Assembly: GCA_959347315.1 (NCBI GenBank)
Contig: OY365806.1
Span: forward strand, 56,099,217-56,163,216
Length of the DNA stretch: 64,000 bases
Origin: Bimastos eiseni
Lineage: Eukaryota; Annelida; Clitellata; Crassiclitellata; Lumbricidae
Direction of reading: 5' to 3'
The position numbers and the translations under genes are program-made. Each line of letters begins with the position of its first letter. Position 1 is the first letter of the stretch. Under the pieces are notes generated by a model. That model was not told the origin of the DNA and did not search any database. It was given only the letters and a program-made list of their open reading frames with translations. Positions 1 through 12,539 of the stretch are shown here, piece after piece.

Positions 1-272
1 CTCCGATCGGTTGAACAGAGTCTCCTTTGTATTCCTAATGCTAGCACCACCACCAGGTAGAGCCGTGCATTCTCAGTGGTGGGCCCCTCGGTTTGGAATG
101 GCCTCACTTTGACGTTCCGCTTCCTTCCTAGAATATTCCCTCTCAGGCATCGATCCTCTCTCATCTTATGACTGTTTTATTTTACCGCACTGGGGTTGGG
201 AGCGCCTCTGATTAGTCTCCTGGAAGAGACACTATACACAAATGCTCGTAATGAATGAATGAATGAATGAAT
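1..272 (+). mobile_element. LINE 3' end (L2/CR1-like), truncated
   Basis: The first 170 bases read, in decayed frame, as the C-terminal tail of a non-LTR reverse transcriptase: a V-V-G-P-S-V-W-N-G-L core followed by an L-P-R-I-F-like stretch. The frame breaks at a TGA near 170. About 80 bases later the element ends in a TGAA microsatellite (252-272), the 3' tail typical of L2-like LINEs. The copy runs off the left edge of the window. Decayed, no function expected. Confidence 0.7.
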
Positions 273-2685
273 AACGCAATTTGCAAAATCACATCAAATC
301 ATAACAAATATAACACAATATAGTACTACATAATTTTGACCTTTAATGGGTTCGGTAGACGTAGTCATAACAAAGAGTTAGAAAACAACTAAGAGTAATT
401 TAATCGTCATGTGCAGTAAATAGATAAAACACGCGTGACCATAATTCATACAGGTTCAGTAGGTGTCCGTGAAGTGACGTCGGACTCACCACACCTTCCC
501 CCACACACCAAAAACAAAAGAAGTCAAACCAAAAGCAACACCTCTGTCGATATTTTCATGGATATTAGATAAAACCAGCATGGCTCTACATTGGTCACAT
601 ACATGTATGGAAATATGGGTCCTATATGAATATTGCATAGTTCGAATTTTTTAGAGATACGTTTCGACAATTGAAAAGGTAGGAATGTAAAATGCTGTGT
701 GACCCCCTTAGCAATGTCGTTGGTAAGCCCAATTGATGGCTACGCAATGACTCAATCGCCTTCTAGTGTTGTCTACTGACTGCTTACGTCAGACTTAAGT
801 GTCATCTGGTGGCATTGTTCTTGCTTGCAACGCCAGACTTGATCGCCGTCTAGCAGTGTACACTACATATTCTTAGGTGTCCACTAAGCTACGCCATTTT
901 TATCCACGGCGGCTTATGCAAACACTTGTAAACAACACATAAGGAGCCGTTCATAAATGACGTCACACGCCATGGGTGTTGGAAAGGGTCACACATATGT
1001 GAAGATGTGTGACGAGAGGAGATAGTAGACGAAATGTGACGTCACGTAATCACATTAAACACCAAAATGCGTCATCTTATTAAAACTTTTCACTCAATTA
1101 AACGAGTTCCACGCAGATCCCACAATGTCTAACACTTTGATCCAATAAGAATAAATGTGATTTCGTCCTCACAGTCGACAGGATTCCATATCATTACGAA
1201 CGTTCGGAACTCGTAAGCTCACAACATTTTCATCTCACTTGTACTTCATTTATAGATGCATCCTCATCAAGGTTTTTGTAAACTTCATTCAGCAGAATTT
1301 TAGATTGTGATCGACATAATGATGCTATAAATCCTTATTGACTGTTCCCAACCCTCTCGAAAATACTCCAATAAAAGAGCCTTAATAACTTTGCTTGAAA
1401 TACTAGTAAAGCTGCTCTGTTGTAGTTGCACGATTCACATCCATTCTTGTCTAGAGCGAGGGTAATGCTAGTGCACCTTCCATGGGTTAATGGGCCTCTC
1501 GACTGAAGATGCAGAAGATCGCAAACAACATAGCACCAGCTACAATTAAATGTAGACAAGCGATCTATTTCTGGATTTGCCAATCGGTTATCTATATCAC
1601 GCGACCTATGGCAGTCAATCTCTCGGAGAAGAAGAACCCACAGAAAACCAAAGCAAGCGTTGTAGGAACAGCTAAACTGTACCAATGAATGCAGTCGTGG
1701 CACTTTGCAGCTGCCAAGAAATGACGACTCGGAAACCATCTGCGAAGATTAGCCATCAAAGAACAACGCCCCTCCCCCGTAATCTTTAGAATCCCGACGG
1801 ATCATAGTTATGTACCTCGGGGATAATTAATAATAGGGACTCGGATGTAAGGAGATTCGAGAGAAACTAACTATCTATTCCAAAAGCTTTCAATAATCAT
1901 TCAGCGTTTCAATGGTGTTACCTACTGCAGTAGGGCCCTACCATATACTAATTATTGTATTTAATGGCTTTTACATGTTACAATATTTTACCTAGTAAAA
2001 TAATAATAATAATAATTATTATTATTATTAATTTTTTACCCGAGGTAGTTTTAATCCTTCAGGTGGCAAAAATTGTCCGTAGACAGTTAATAGTAGGCCT
2101 AGCCAATTTTTAACGGGTATAAGATTCATATCTTCTGGCAAGCCTTCGTAGACGTTACTTAAAGACCAGATAAAGTTGAAGAGCAGTTTGTCTCTGCTAT
2201 AAGAGACAAGGAAATTCCTACGAGAATATGTTGCTCAAACCTGACAATACACGTGTGGAGGAACTGTGTTGCGTTCGTGTGTTTTGTTAACAGGCCATCA
2301 ATTCATCTATTATTACGGGAGATCCGCCATTTAAACGTCTTTTCGTCTGTATTATATAAGCCCTATAGGTGCGAATCCCAGGACGTTTAGTATTCCATTC
2401 CAGGACCGCCTTCTCTTTTTAAAGCCGTTGTATTAATGTAACCAGAGATCCAATCAATAGTACATCCGTTGAGACGTAGCACCCGCGTTATCTGACTATA
2501 CTATTAACACTTGTTAAGCCTATTCCCCTAATTTTACACATGAATTTCATAGCTTTGCTACCAACTAAAGGCTTCAAGCGGTGTTAGTGGTCTGTTCCTC
2601 GTAGGCATACAGTCAACCGACGTCAACGCCGTCTTTCAATGCCATGGACAAGAAGACTATTCCGATGGACGAGCAAGTGACTTGA
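273..2685. other. Gene-free stretch
   Basis: No supportable gene. Two full palindromic CRE-type sites (TGACGTCA) lie at 958-965 and 1037-1044. A short AAT/ATT palindrome lies near 2001-2033. Open frames here are short, lack recognisable domains and look like chance. Confidence 0.5.
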
Positions 2686-2930
<245 letters not shown>

Positions 2931-5456
2931 AATACTTCGACTCAACAGAAGGCTTCTACGGTTGATAGCTAATGGCTTCATAATTATAATCCCATGACAT
3001 CGGTTCTGCCATCTTAATAGTTCACGGTACATCAAGTGAGAGGTTTCTGATAAACATTGACCATCCGAGTACACATGTACTTAATGCGTCTAATATTGCT
3101 TATCGGAATGACGTGCACTATCTAGCCCAGTACCTCGCTTACTTGATTACTAGTTTACTCGAATGTGTGTGTGTGTGCCTGTATGTGTGCGTGTGTGTGT
3201 TAGCTAGTGTGTTTATGCTGATTGCGTTTATTCCTGATGTCGATGTGAAGAAAATTGAATTAGATGGGATTTGTGTGAAGGCAATGTCGAGGAAGCAATG
3301 TATTGACTGCACAGTACAACAGGTAAATGGACCGGAATTAATGTAGAAGACGGAGTTTTCCTCCGAAGACCAATAAACCCTCTTACTTACATATTTGCTA
3401 ACTTGGTTAAGTCTGCGTTTCGCTTTGTAATTCTCATCATATCAATGATTACTGTTTCTTGGCGATCGCTGATTTATTGATGCCGAGCAGTGAGACCCAA
3501 CCGCGGGACCAGTCGCGAGGCCCTCCAACGGGGCCAACCCGCTGGGTCCGCCCGTCTGTTGTCCTTCGGTCGGTCGGTCGGTCATGTTGACATCGCTTAG
3601 TTCTTCGTCCTAAGAGTCTAGTGTTCACGTTCACCGTGTAACAGAAGCGAGTAATTCTCTGAGCATTCGTCTAATACTAATCAGAGGCAGCTGTTCATCC
3701 GTTGTCTGTCCTCCATCGTACGTGTCTTCAGCTGCAGAGAGGGACAGAGAGACGTGGCCCTGAGGCAGATCAGCTGTCGGCGGTGGAGGCCTTCGACCGA
3801 CCGACCGATTGGACGTCGACCGTCTTTGGCTGCGTTTCGCTGTTACTCGTCGTCTGCTGTTGATTGATGGCTGAGTCCTGAAAGAGATCCATCGTCTGCA
3901 GAAAGGGCGATGGAGGAATCGGATGCAGCCTGCAGTGTCAAACGACCTACGACAGAATCCAACCTCTTCGCAGAATAATACAGTTTATTTTCGCCAAAAA
4001 CAGCAACAGAGAAACTAAACGAAAAACATAATAAAATAAATGCAAAAAAACCACTCCACGCAGTCACCGACCGTATGAACTATGAACACTCAAAACTAAT
4101 GATCTTCATGAAAGTATGAACATTATGCACCCGATGCGATGTCAGGCTGTATTGGACCAGTACCGGCCGACGCCGGCGCAATCCGCCGCCACCGCCAACC
4201 ACCAAGCCCTCAAGTCGCAACAAGTCGCTAAGCTATTGACTATAGCTATCAGCAGTAGAAAGAGCCTTAACATAATCATAGAGGTCGGAACGGATGAAAC
4301 TTAGGCTTCCTTACGATATCTATGTCAAAGAACAACAAAATAGCAATCTTATAATCAGAATTGATATCAGACCATCTGTCATTTGCTTACCTAAGCCTTT
4401 ACCTCGGTCTTCATCTAGACCTACTTATTCTTTTACTTTAATAGGCTGCTTGGCCTACTACCAACTCTCAGATTCTGCCACGTCCTGTACATATATGTTG
4501 TGTATGAAAATAATGGTGTCTTCAATGCAGGCGCCTCGTTGAGAAATCATGACTTCAATGACTTTAACAGCCTCCGCCTAAACAATGATAGTTTTCACTC
4601 AAACATCAGTCACGTGCCTTTGTGAAATTATATATACGTATATATATATATGTATACGGCACCAAACGAGTGGCGTGGGTCACGTGTAATAATGAAACGT
4701 TTTAAATATCGGATGAATCAATTGTTTCAAAGGATCGCCTGATTCCAGATGAATTGATCGTGTGATTGATACGCTGATTGACTGTTCTTTTGAGTGACCG
4801 ACCGATTGTTGTTTCGCTCATCTCAATCTGGGCTTCATAGCGGAAAGGCCGTCAAGTGAAAACAGTTATATCAGCAAGTAAGAACGATAATAAACAAGTG
4901 AAGATAAAACATCGCGAGATGATTACATCTTCGAAATGGATGACGATGACGACGACCAATGAAGAGAGCCGCAAATCAACCGCAGGGAGGGATGAGCTTT
5001 TCTTTGACGAAATGGAATAAGATCCGAAGAGTCAAAGGAGAAAATGGAAAGTCAACAACTTGACAAAGGTAAGGATGAGTGAAACCCATGCAGACCAGGA
5101 TCAGATAGATTAATGGAATGCAACAGCCCTCGCTCGATCAGTAGGATGAGATTTAATTCCTACTTCCAGTTGTGTCCGTTGTAGGCCTACGTCGTATTTA
5201 ATTTCTCGTCTTTCCGCTCACAGATCTATCGTCTAGAATCTAGACGCTAGATCTGTGCATTCCTGGTTTAGATGGATGACCTGCCATCGCATTCGTTTAA
5301 CGCTGCTCCAGACTGGTAATTGACTTCATTATCTGCAGACTGCAAATGTGCCAACCAAAAAGACCTGCCTAGCTTTTCAATGAGCAAAACTAATGGCATA
5401 TATCGGAATTAAATCACTCTCGAATGAGAGAATATCAATGCAGTGACGTAACTATA

Positions 5457-5458
<2 letters not shown>
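2931..5458. other. Gene-free stretch
   Basis: No supportable gene. A short GT tract lies at about 3165-3205 and a small TA tract near 4630-4655. The open frames have no domain signature. Confidence 0.5.
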
Positions 5459-5500
<42 letters not shown>

Positions 5501-5518
5501 TGTGTGTGTGTGTGTGTG
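5459..5518. repeat. GT microsatellite
   Basis: A GT dinucleotide run with one interruption (GTGG). Simple repeat. Confidence 0.95.
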
Positions 5519-5669
5519 GGCCGCACTAGGTGACACGTCCAGAGGGTGACGCTAACATGACAAAATGAATGCCTGAAATGTCTACTAAAAAGTTAATGGG
5601 ATCCATATTTAACGAACTTCGACATCGTTCTAGAACACGATGAACGATTGTTCGTTGGCTGACCACATC

Positions 5670-5700
<31 letters not shown>

Positions 5701-5933
5701 CTTCTTCTTCTTCTTCTCTTCTTCTTCTTCTTCTCTTCTTCTTCTTCTTCTTCTTCTTCTTCTTCTTCTTCTTCTTCTTCTTCTTCTTCTTCTTCTTCTT
5801 CATCTTCTTCTTCTTCTTCTTCTTCTTCTTCTTCTTCTTCTTCTTCTTCTTCTTCTTCTTCTTCTTCTTCTTCTTCTTCTTCTTCTCTTCTTCTTCTTCT
5901 TCTTCTTCTTCTTCTTCTTCTTCTTCTTCTTCT
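5670..5933. repeat. CTT microsatellite, incomplete
   Basis: A nearly pure CTT trinucleotide array of at least 260 bases with occasional CTCTT interruptions. It runs directly into an assembly gap, so its true length is unknown. It opens low-complexity frames on both strands that are not genes. Confidence 0.95.
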
Positions 5934-6133
5934 NNNNNNNNNNNNNNNNNNNNNNNNNNNNNNNNNNNNNNNNNNNNNNNNNNNNNNNNNNNNNNNNNNN
6001 NNNNNNNNNNNNNNNNNNNNNNNNNNNNNNNNNNNNNNNNNNNNNNNNNNNNNNNNNNNNNNNNNNNNNNNNNNNNNNNNNNNNNNNNNNNNNNNNNNNN
6101 NNNNNNNNNNNNNNNNNNNNNNNNNNNNNNNNN
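5934..6133. other. Assembly gap of 200 N
   Basis: Exactly 200 N, suggesting a placeholder rather than a measured size, at the right edge of the CTT array. The array probably collapsed or could not be spanned. Confidence 0.98.
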
Positions 6134-6672
6134 AAAGCTCGTTGTACCGTCTTCATCGCCTGTTTGGTCACTGTTCGTGTCTCCAGTTGTCTGTTTGCCT
6201 TCCCTCTTAACTATTCTCTTCTGAATTAACCCACTTAGGCACAAAGACACTTCTGCCAACAAACAAAAGGCGCTTCTCGATTGCTTCTTAGGAATAAAAT
6301 ATTGCGATGAAATTCATTCTGGAAAGGACGATGAACACACACGCATACACACACCTACATACATACATGAACCTACACACCTAGACCTACACACACGGCC
6401 ACAAAAACATATACATAATTTTATGTGTGTTTGAGTATGTGTGTAGATGTGTGTGTGTGTGTTTAAAGTATTTTAAACACCTACCTATACATATGGTAGG
6501 CGTGTAGATGTAGGTGCATGTAGATAATATCTACAGTATATAGATGGTGTATAGGGTTTAGACAGGCCTATATGTATAGATGTATAGTGTATAGATGTCA
6601 TATTATGACATCTATATGAATGGAAGATTTTGGCCGAATTCTTATTTCTGTCCACCGACTGCTGGGATTTTG
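6134..6672. other. Gene-free stretch with CA/GT tracts and small palindrome
   Basis: CA- and GT-rich tracts fill 6330-6470. A perfect inverted repeat with 13-base arms and a one-base centre lies at 6590-6616. No gene seen. Confidence 0.5.
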
Positions 6673-6991
6673 CAGGAGTGCAAAAATCCAAGATTTTTAA
6701 AGTCAAAAGTTGTTTTGTTGTTGTTGTTTTTTGGCTTTATTTGGTTTAATTTGGTTTTTTGGTTCTTAGTTTTACTTTGGATTTTGTCACAACAGTTTTG
6801 TTATAAGAAGCATCACACACAGCACGAAAAAAAGCTTCAACTCGTTTTTATGATTAATTTAGCACAATTAGTAATACAATAGTAATATTAGTAAATTTAA
6901 TAAAAAATATTTTCAAAAAACTAGAAAGTTGCCATTTTTAGAAACTTTTGAAAAACCAAATAACCAAAAAGCCAACATGTTTGCAGCCCTG
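6673..6991. mobile_element. hAT-like MITE, family A, copy 1
   Basis: A 319-bp AT-rich element with short inverted ends. The left end begins CAGGAGTGCAAA, and the right end, read inward on the other strand, begins CAGGGCTGCAAA. It is flanked by a perfect 8-bp direct repeat, GGATTTTG, at 6665-6672 and 6992-6999. CAG-starting ends with an 8-bp duplication are the hallmark of hAT transposons. No transposase inside, so it is non-autonomous. Closely related copies lie at 14792-15095 (inverted) and 27255-27616. Confidence 0.9.
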
Positions 6992-6999
6992 GGATTTTG

Positions 7000-8039
7000 T
7001 GGAATTAACCCATGCAGTACGTAATCCGGATTCATCAGGTCGGCAGGGAAATGACGACCGTTGGCTACGAGAGATGAAGGCTAAAAAGCTGGACAGTGTC
7101 AGTTCGTTACGAAGGAACCATCACTGCAGACGGATTCACTGGCTTAGCACTGACTGGAGTCGAAACCTCTACCATGTTGGGCAGCATGCAGAAATCTGTG
7201 TTTGCAAGTACTACTGCTCTATGTTGCTTGGGTGACCTGGATACAGCTCGAACGAGACCATTTTTTGATGAGTTACTGGCACCTGATCTCGTTGGATTTG
7301 AAGAGTTGGAGAAATGGTAAACGCAGCAATTAAGATTAAAGTGAACAATGGAGGCAGCAATTGTGGATGCAGCCACAGACCATGGTTGTTGTGATATAAA
7401 TACCATAGTGTAATTATACATTCCTATAACACCTATATGTTATAGGAACGAACCTCAGTCATTCTGTCCACCTATGACATCACCCCAGCCAGTGATGTAA
7501 GCGAATGCAGCAGATCTATCTATAGTCTATAAACATAATTCTTGCATTGACCTCGCATCGCCACCACCATGGACCCTATTCGCCCTCATCCATCTTCATT
7601 TTGCTCCGACTCCATCCTCTCATTCCTTTCACTTAACCTCAATTCGCCATTCCTTTCCTCTCCCAGAAGGCTAATTCTTAGAATTTGCACCGGTTTTTGG
7701 GGCTTAAAGCAACCTTCGGCTAAGGGTTCCGGGAAAGAGAAGGTATCATCGATTCAATGGGAGCGACATGGGGTGGGAGGAACGTGTCTAACTTTGCTAT
7801 TTGGAAATTCCCCAACAGCCATCAGACACAACGACCGACCAGTGGTCAAATTGATGCTTTTCGTGTCATCTCCATTTGACCGGATCACGTAATAGGCATT
7901 TATAACCACGGCGTTGATGGTTAGTATTGCTGAGCAGACAGTATATACATATATATATTATATGATATTTATATGTGTGTATATATATAGTCTATTGTCC
8001 AGGCCCACGTGTATGTTGCAAGTGGACAATATTAGGAGT
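7000..8039. other. Gene-free stretch
   Basis: No recognisable gene. The open frames at 7096-7320 and 7569-7892 have no known domain. A short inverted repeat (about 11-bp arms) lies near 7420-7447. Confidence 0.45.
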
Positions 8040-8185
8040 GTAAGAGGAAGAGGCAGAAGATGAAGAAGAAGAAGATGATGATGAAGAAGAAGATGATGAT
8101 GAAGAAGAAGAAGATGATGATGAAGAAGAAAAGAAGCAAAAAAAGAGGAATAAGAAGAAGGAAGAGGAGGAACAAGAGGAAAGAA
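8040..8185. repeat. GAA/GAT-rich simple repeat
   Basis: Interspersed AGA, AGAT and GATGAT trinucleotides, purine-rich on the plus strand. Confidence 0.9.
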
Positions 8186-8619
8186 TGCTAAGAATAATCG
8201 AAGAAAGCGATCGAACAGAGATATGTTGAACACAGACAAGACCTTATTCCGAAGAATACGACTGCATATCTTGCGATTTACTCACAGTAACTGTAATAGC
8301 AAATTGTATGAACCATTTATATAAAATATTATGCATGTTTAGTTTCTTATGAATTAGTTGCTCGCTCATTCACTCACTCACTCGTCCACTAAATCGTTCA
8401 CTCTCTTTCGCTCACTAATTGCCTCTCTCTAGACTCTATCACTCACTCAGAGTGAGTGATTGAGAGAACATACACCCATGTATAATTATGACACGCGTGG
8501 TCTTATTCTAACTGCATTTTAATTGAAATTAAGCGAAGTATAGAACAGAGAACGAAATAATAGCGGGCATAATATAATTATCGTGGATATATATAGGCTG
8601 AAGAATAGAGAGTATTACC
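8186..8619. other. Gene-free stretch
   Basis: Contains CACT/CTCA-rich text at about 8365-8460. No gene seen. Confidence 0.5.
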
Positions 8620-8814
8620 ATCACCATCATCGTCGTCTTCGTCGTCATCATCGTCATAATCATCGTAATCAAATCACTATAATGATCATAATGGTCATGA
8701 TCAGCATCATCATCGTCAACATCAACATCAACATTGGCATAATCATCACAATCATAAGCATCATCATCGTCATCATAATTATCATCGCCATCAAAACCAT
8801 TATAATGATCATAG

Positions 8815-8875
<61 letters not shown>

Positions 8876-9005
8876 TATCAACAACAACAACAGCATCAAC
8901 ATCAACATCAACATCGGCATAATCATCGCAATCATAGGCATCATCAACATCGTCATCATCATCATATTCATCATCGTCATCATAATTATCACAAGCATCA
9001 TCAAC
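8620..9005. repeat. CAT/ATC trinucleotide array
   Basis: Nearly 400 bases of CAT-related trinucleotides with CAA and CGT variants and a pure core at about 8815-8875. It opens poly-I or poly-M frames on both strands, which are artefacts. Confidence 0.95.
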
Positions 9006-9417
9006 ACAATAGTGCCGGTGTTTTATTGATGCATATGTTGTTAATTATCTAATGCTGTTTGTAGAGATATAAGATTAAATGAGTATTCGCATTCTCCTCC
9101 TTGTGTTGTGTTGTGTTGGAGCAGAAGGCGTAACTTTAAAAATCACGGATTTAATGGTTTGCTGTTATCTGGATCTGAAGCGAATGAAATGTCTCGTTTT
9201 ATTGCGGCTCTATTGATCTATGGGTCCTATGGTTAGTCTTAGGTCTGGCTTTGTCAGCGTCAAGTGGAATTGATTCGCAGCCGACTAATCGGATTATCCT
9301 TTGAAGCTGAACAAGATCGAAATCTCACTCTACTCTTCGATCAACGTCATGACCTTTCAATCTGCGGGATCAATGAAATTTCCAGGGAAACAGATCTGTG
9401 CCAAAAAAAGATGGGAG

Positions 9418-9463
9418 GAGTCAACGGTGGCCAATCAGATGAGTCAACGGTGGCCAATCAGAT
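9418..9463. promoter_or_regulatory. Tandem CCAAT-box duplication upstream of GPCR
   Basis: A 23-bp unit is present twice head to tail (9418-9440, 9441-9463). Each unit carries TGGCCAATCAG, a good match to the NF-Y CCAAT consensus. It lies about 0.9 kb upstream of the GPCR start, so a role as a distal promoter element is only inferred. Confidence 0.35.
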
Positions 9464-10366
9464 GAGTGAGGGATGTTTCAGGATTTGGCGAGATTAAACG
9501 GATTGGGAAGTTTTGAAAACCGCCGAACGTTTATGACGAACATTTCTATGTTAATAAGCAACTTCGCATATCCTCAAAGACTTATAAGGAAGAAATATCG
9601 GTGCAGTACGTGTAGAAACCAACGTTTCCCTTTCTCTGCTCTCTCTTCTTGCTTCTCCCATTCTCCGTCTTTTTTCTCTCCGCTTTCCTTCTCTCCTTTT
9701 TCCTTCCTTCTTTATTGCTGTCGTTTAGTCTCAGTGGTCGTGATAAAAGCTATAGGGAAGTCAGAAGAAGGTCGATCAAGCGACGACCTTTGCCTTATAG
9801 GCAGCTAATAAATAACGGACCCGTAATAAACTGTTCGTAATTGGAAGACCGGTCTTTTGAATGAACCACAGACATCGAACGACAGGTCGTCCATTTCTAA
9901 GCAACTACGGCGCCTATGTGATGACCTGGGCCGATCTTTTAACACTTTGACAATTTACAGAGCATAGTTAAGCAGTGGCCTTCAAAAGCTCCTCCCATGT
10001 ATAGGTCCAAATGTTAGCGTGTGTCAAGCATTAACATATTCTTCTTTGATTTCAGAATTGAGCCGTAGAGGTCGTCTGTAAACCTCTAACCGATCTCAAG
10101 ATGAATGTTTGTACGTCGACCATGAAATTGGACGCCAGCCACGCTTCGCAATCGTGTATTGAGCCCGTTCGCCATTAACCCATTCAAACAGAGCGAGACA
10201 ATGTATATTGCCATGTCATTGGTCTAGTCTCGCAATGCAGCCTGCCATTGTTTGGCATAGTCATCGATTTTTTCCAGTCAACGAAATGCAAATCAGAGAT
10301 TGTGCAACCAACCGACCAACTGATTTCGTCTGAAGAACGACTGTGTAATCTATCTGTCGAGAAACG
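9464..10366. other. Probable 5' region of the GPCR gene
   Basis: No gene recognised. Includes a TC-rich tract (about 9630-9715). Probably holds the promoter and 5' UTR of the plus-strand GPCR. A 5' UTR intron cannot be excluded. Confidence 0.4.
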
Positions 10367-10407
10367 TGACGTCAGAGTGATGATGAGCGTAGATAACGGT
10401 GACGTCA
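10367..10407. promoter_or_regulatory. Two CRE palindromes bracketing the GPCR start codon
   Basis: TGACGTCA occurs at 10367-10374 and again at 10400-10407, on either side of the first ATG at 10380. A third copy sits inside the coding region at 11072-11079. These match the CREB/ATF full site. Whether they are used is unknown; two are in coding sequence and may be chance. Confidence 0.3.
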
Positions 10408-11639
10408 TTGGGGCTGTGGGTGAGGTGGTGAGCGGTGTCGGGGTAGTGTCGCTGCAGTCTGTCTCAAATGCTTCCTGTCATGGTGCAGCCAACACTGCTT
10501 CTCAGTTCGCTTGGGCGTCGGAGCTGCTCGCTTTCAACAACTGGTACAAGCACTACCACGGTTACCTGGCGGCGATCGTCTGTCTGTTGGGATCTGTCGC
10601 TAACGTCTTTAACATCGTCGTTCTGAGTCAGAAGAACATGTTCTCAGCAACCAACTGCATCCTCACAGGACTAGCCATCTCTGACGGACTCACGATGATA
10701 GCTTACCTTCCGTTCGCTCTCAGGTTTTATGTTCTCTACGGAACGGAACCGACGCCCGAACGTAACTCTCTGCCTGCAGTTCGATTCCTTCTGTTCTACG
10801 CCTGTTTCAGCGTCGTCGTCCACACCGTGTCCATCTGGTTGACCGTGACGCTGGCCACGTTCCGCTACATCCTTATCAAACACCCTCGCTCGGCGGCTCA
10901 GCTCTGCACCCTCGACAGAGCGAAGGTGACCGTACTACTCGTCTACGTCGTCTCCCTCGTCGTCTGCATTCCCAACTTCGCAACGATCAATGTCCAGGGC
11001 GACGAAGAGTCGAAGTGCTCCGAACGACGACCACACGATCCTCCCTCAACCGGAAATAGGTCGATGGCGGCTGACGTCATCTGGGCTGTGCGATTCAAAC
11101 AGACGACGGAAACCGATCGCTTCCTGTACAGTTTCAATTTCTGGATACAAGCGTTGCTCGTGAAGCTCTTGCCTTGCGTCGGTCTCACCTTCCTCAGCGT
11201 TCTCCTCGTGAGGACGATGAAAATGGCGGACGCCAGACGACAGACGCTGAGGCTGAGCTCAACGAGATCCATCCAAGGAGACAGTTCAAGGAGAGGATCA
11301 TCACGCAACAGTGAGGTGCCGAGGATTCGAATGACGAACCGAACGACCCGGATGCTCCTCGTCGTCGTCTGCCTCTTTCTTGTGACGGAGTTTCCGCAAG
11401 GAGTGATCAACCTACTGAGCGGCATCTGCCAGAACTTCGTCGAAGAGGTCTACCTGAATCTCGGCGACCTCATCGACATTCTCGCTCTGACGAACAACGG
11501 CATCAACTTCATCCTCTACTGCACCATGAGCAAACAGTTCCGAGACAGCTTCATTCAAGTCTTCAACTTCTCCAAGACAAAGTCTGGACCGCACAGAATG
11601 ATGCTCGTGCGTCGAGCGCACGTACGCAACATCCTCTAA
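10380..11639 (+). CDS. Neuropeptide GPCR, DMSR/myosuppressin-FMRFamide receptor-like
   Basis: A single-exon rhodopsin-family receptor of 419 residues, predicted to sit in the plasma membrane and bind a short amidated peptide. The start is the first in-frame ATG; the frame is open upstream but has no earlier ATG. An extracellular N-terminus with one N-glycosylation site (N30-A-S) precedes seven membrane segments at about 60-83, 90-117, 136-168, 182-204, 248-280, 322-349 and 355-382. Family marks: G-S-V-A-N in TM1, L-A-I-S-D in TM2, F-R-Y at 161-163 in place of D-R-Y, a T-E-F-P-Q-G stretch in TM6, and N-N-G-I-N-F-I-L-Y-C in TM7 instead of N-P-x-x-Y. The last two are typical of DMSR, myosuppressin and sex-peptide-type receptors. 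The third intracellular loop is basic and serine-rich (280-325). The ligand is not identifiable. The absence of introns could mean a retrocopy, but many receptors of this class are intronless. Confidence 0.85.
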   Translation: MMSVDNGDVIGAVGEVVSGVGVVSLQSVSNASCHGAANTASQFAWASELLAFNNWYKHYHGYLAAIVCLLGSVANVFNIVVLSQKNMFSATNCILTGLAISDGLTMIAYLPFALRFYVLYGTEPTPERNSLPAVRFLLFYACFSVVVHTVSIWLTVTLATFRYILIKHPRSAAQLCTLDRAKVTVLLVYVVSLVVCIPNFATINVQGDEESKCSERRPHDPPSTGNRSMAADVIWAVRFKQTTETDRFLYSFNFWIQALLVKLLPCVGLTFLSVLLVRTMKMADARRQTLRLSSTRSIQGDSSRRGSSRNSEVPRIRMTNRTTRMLLVVVCLFLVTEFPQGVINLLSGICQNFVEEVYLNLGDLIDILALTNNGINFILYCTMSKQFRDSFIQVFNFSKTKSGPHRMMLVRRAHVRNIL

Positions 11640-12539
11640 GAAGGTCGAATGTCAAGGTCAAGGACTACTCAGTTTGAGGCTCAGATCGGTGACTCCCATG
11701 GCGTTCAAAGCGATGACTCAACTATTTCGAACACATGACCAACTTTTGACTTTGATGTTTAATTTGGATAACTCTGGCTCATGCGTATGCACAATACTAT
11801 AGCGCAAGTATACCATAACCTAATCGATCGATTGTAGGCCTTCAGACAAATGTACAATACGACGCTTCGCCTCCAAGTGGCGCAGTCGCATACAAGAGGA
11901 CAAACGGAATTATAGATAATTATGTGCTGTATACTTGCCTTATGTGTGTAGCAGCGTATATCATGTTGAAGCACTTCATGGTTATCGATCTGAACGAGTG
12001 ACTCGAGATCCAACACCGATAGATTGAACATCAAACCATTAGATCCAAGAAGGGCACAGAGGCCTAAATTGCCGCAAACATTCGACAAAATGATTTTTGG
12101 TCTATTGAGCGATATCAAACGTAATTAGCCTACGTGTAAGTTATGCATAGGCGTAAATTGAATGGCCAAAGCGCATAGAAATTGGATTGGCTCTATGATA
12201 TAGGCTAAAAATGTCTGAATTTTAACCTTAGGCTTACATGTACTGGTTATAGTTATATTCAGATATAATTGTTACACTTTAAGCTGTTTAATACGAGCTA
12301 CATAAGTAATCAGATGCATCACCACAGAATAGTAGATTATATATTACAGTGATGCAATGCTGTGGCCGCCATCTTAGCAAACTAATGCTGGTTTTGGAGG
12401 AGAATGCTGGATCATGTCTCTTCTTCAAATTCAACTTCAATTGTACAGATTATACTGTGGATTAGTCCAATCAGCTATATGTGATCATTCAAATTAGCTA
12501 CTAGATACGGGGATCAAAGACAGCGACAGACGATGATGA
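11640..12539. other. Gene-free stretch downstream of GPCR
   Basis: Presumably includes the GPCR 3' UTR. No other gene or clear repeat seen. Confidence 0.45.

Noticed and set aside
2360..2390. tRNA-like GGTGCGAATCCCAGG (B-box resemblance)
   Set aside because: No matching A-box or cloverleaf arms around it. No tRNA gene found in the window by eye.
5630..6262. 210- and 194-codon ORFs across the gap
   Set aside because: CTT/AAG repeat plus unknown bases; not a gene.
10248..10379. Upstream extension of the GPCR frame by 44 codons
   Set aside because: The frame is open but starts at TTG. The first ATG is at 10380, giving a normal short extracellular N-terminus.
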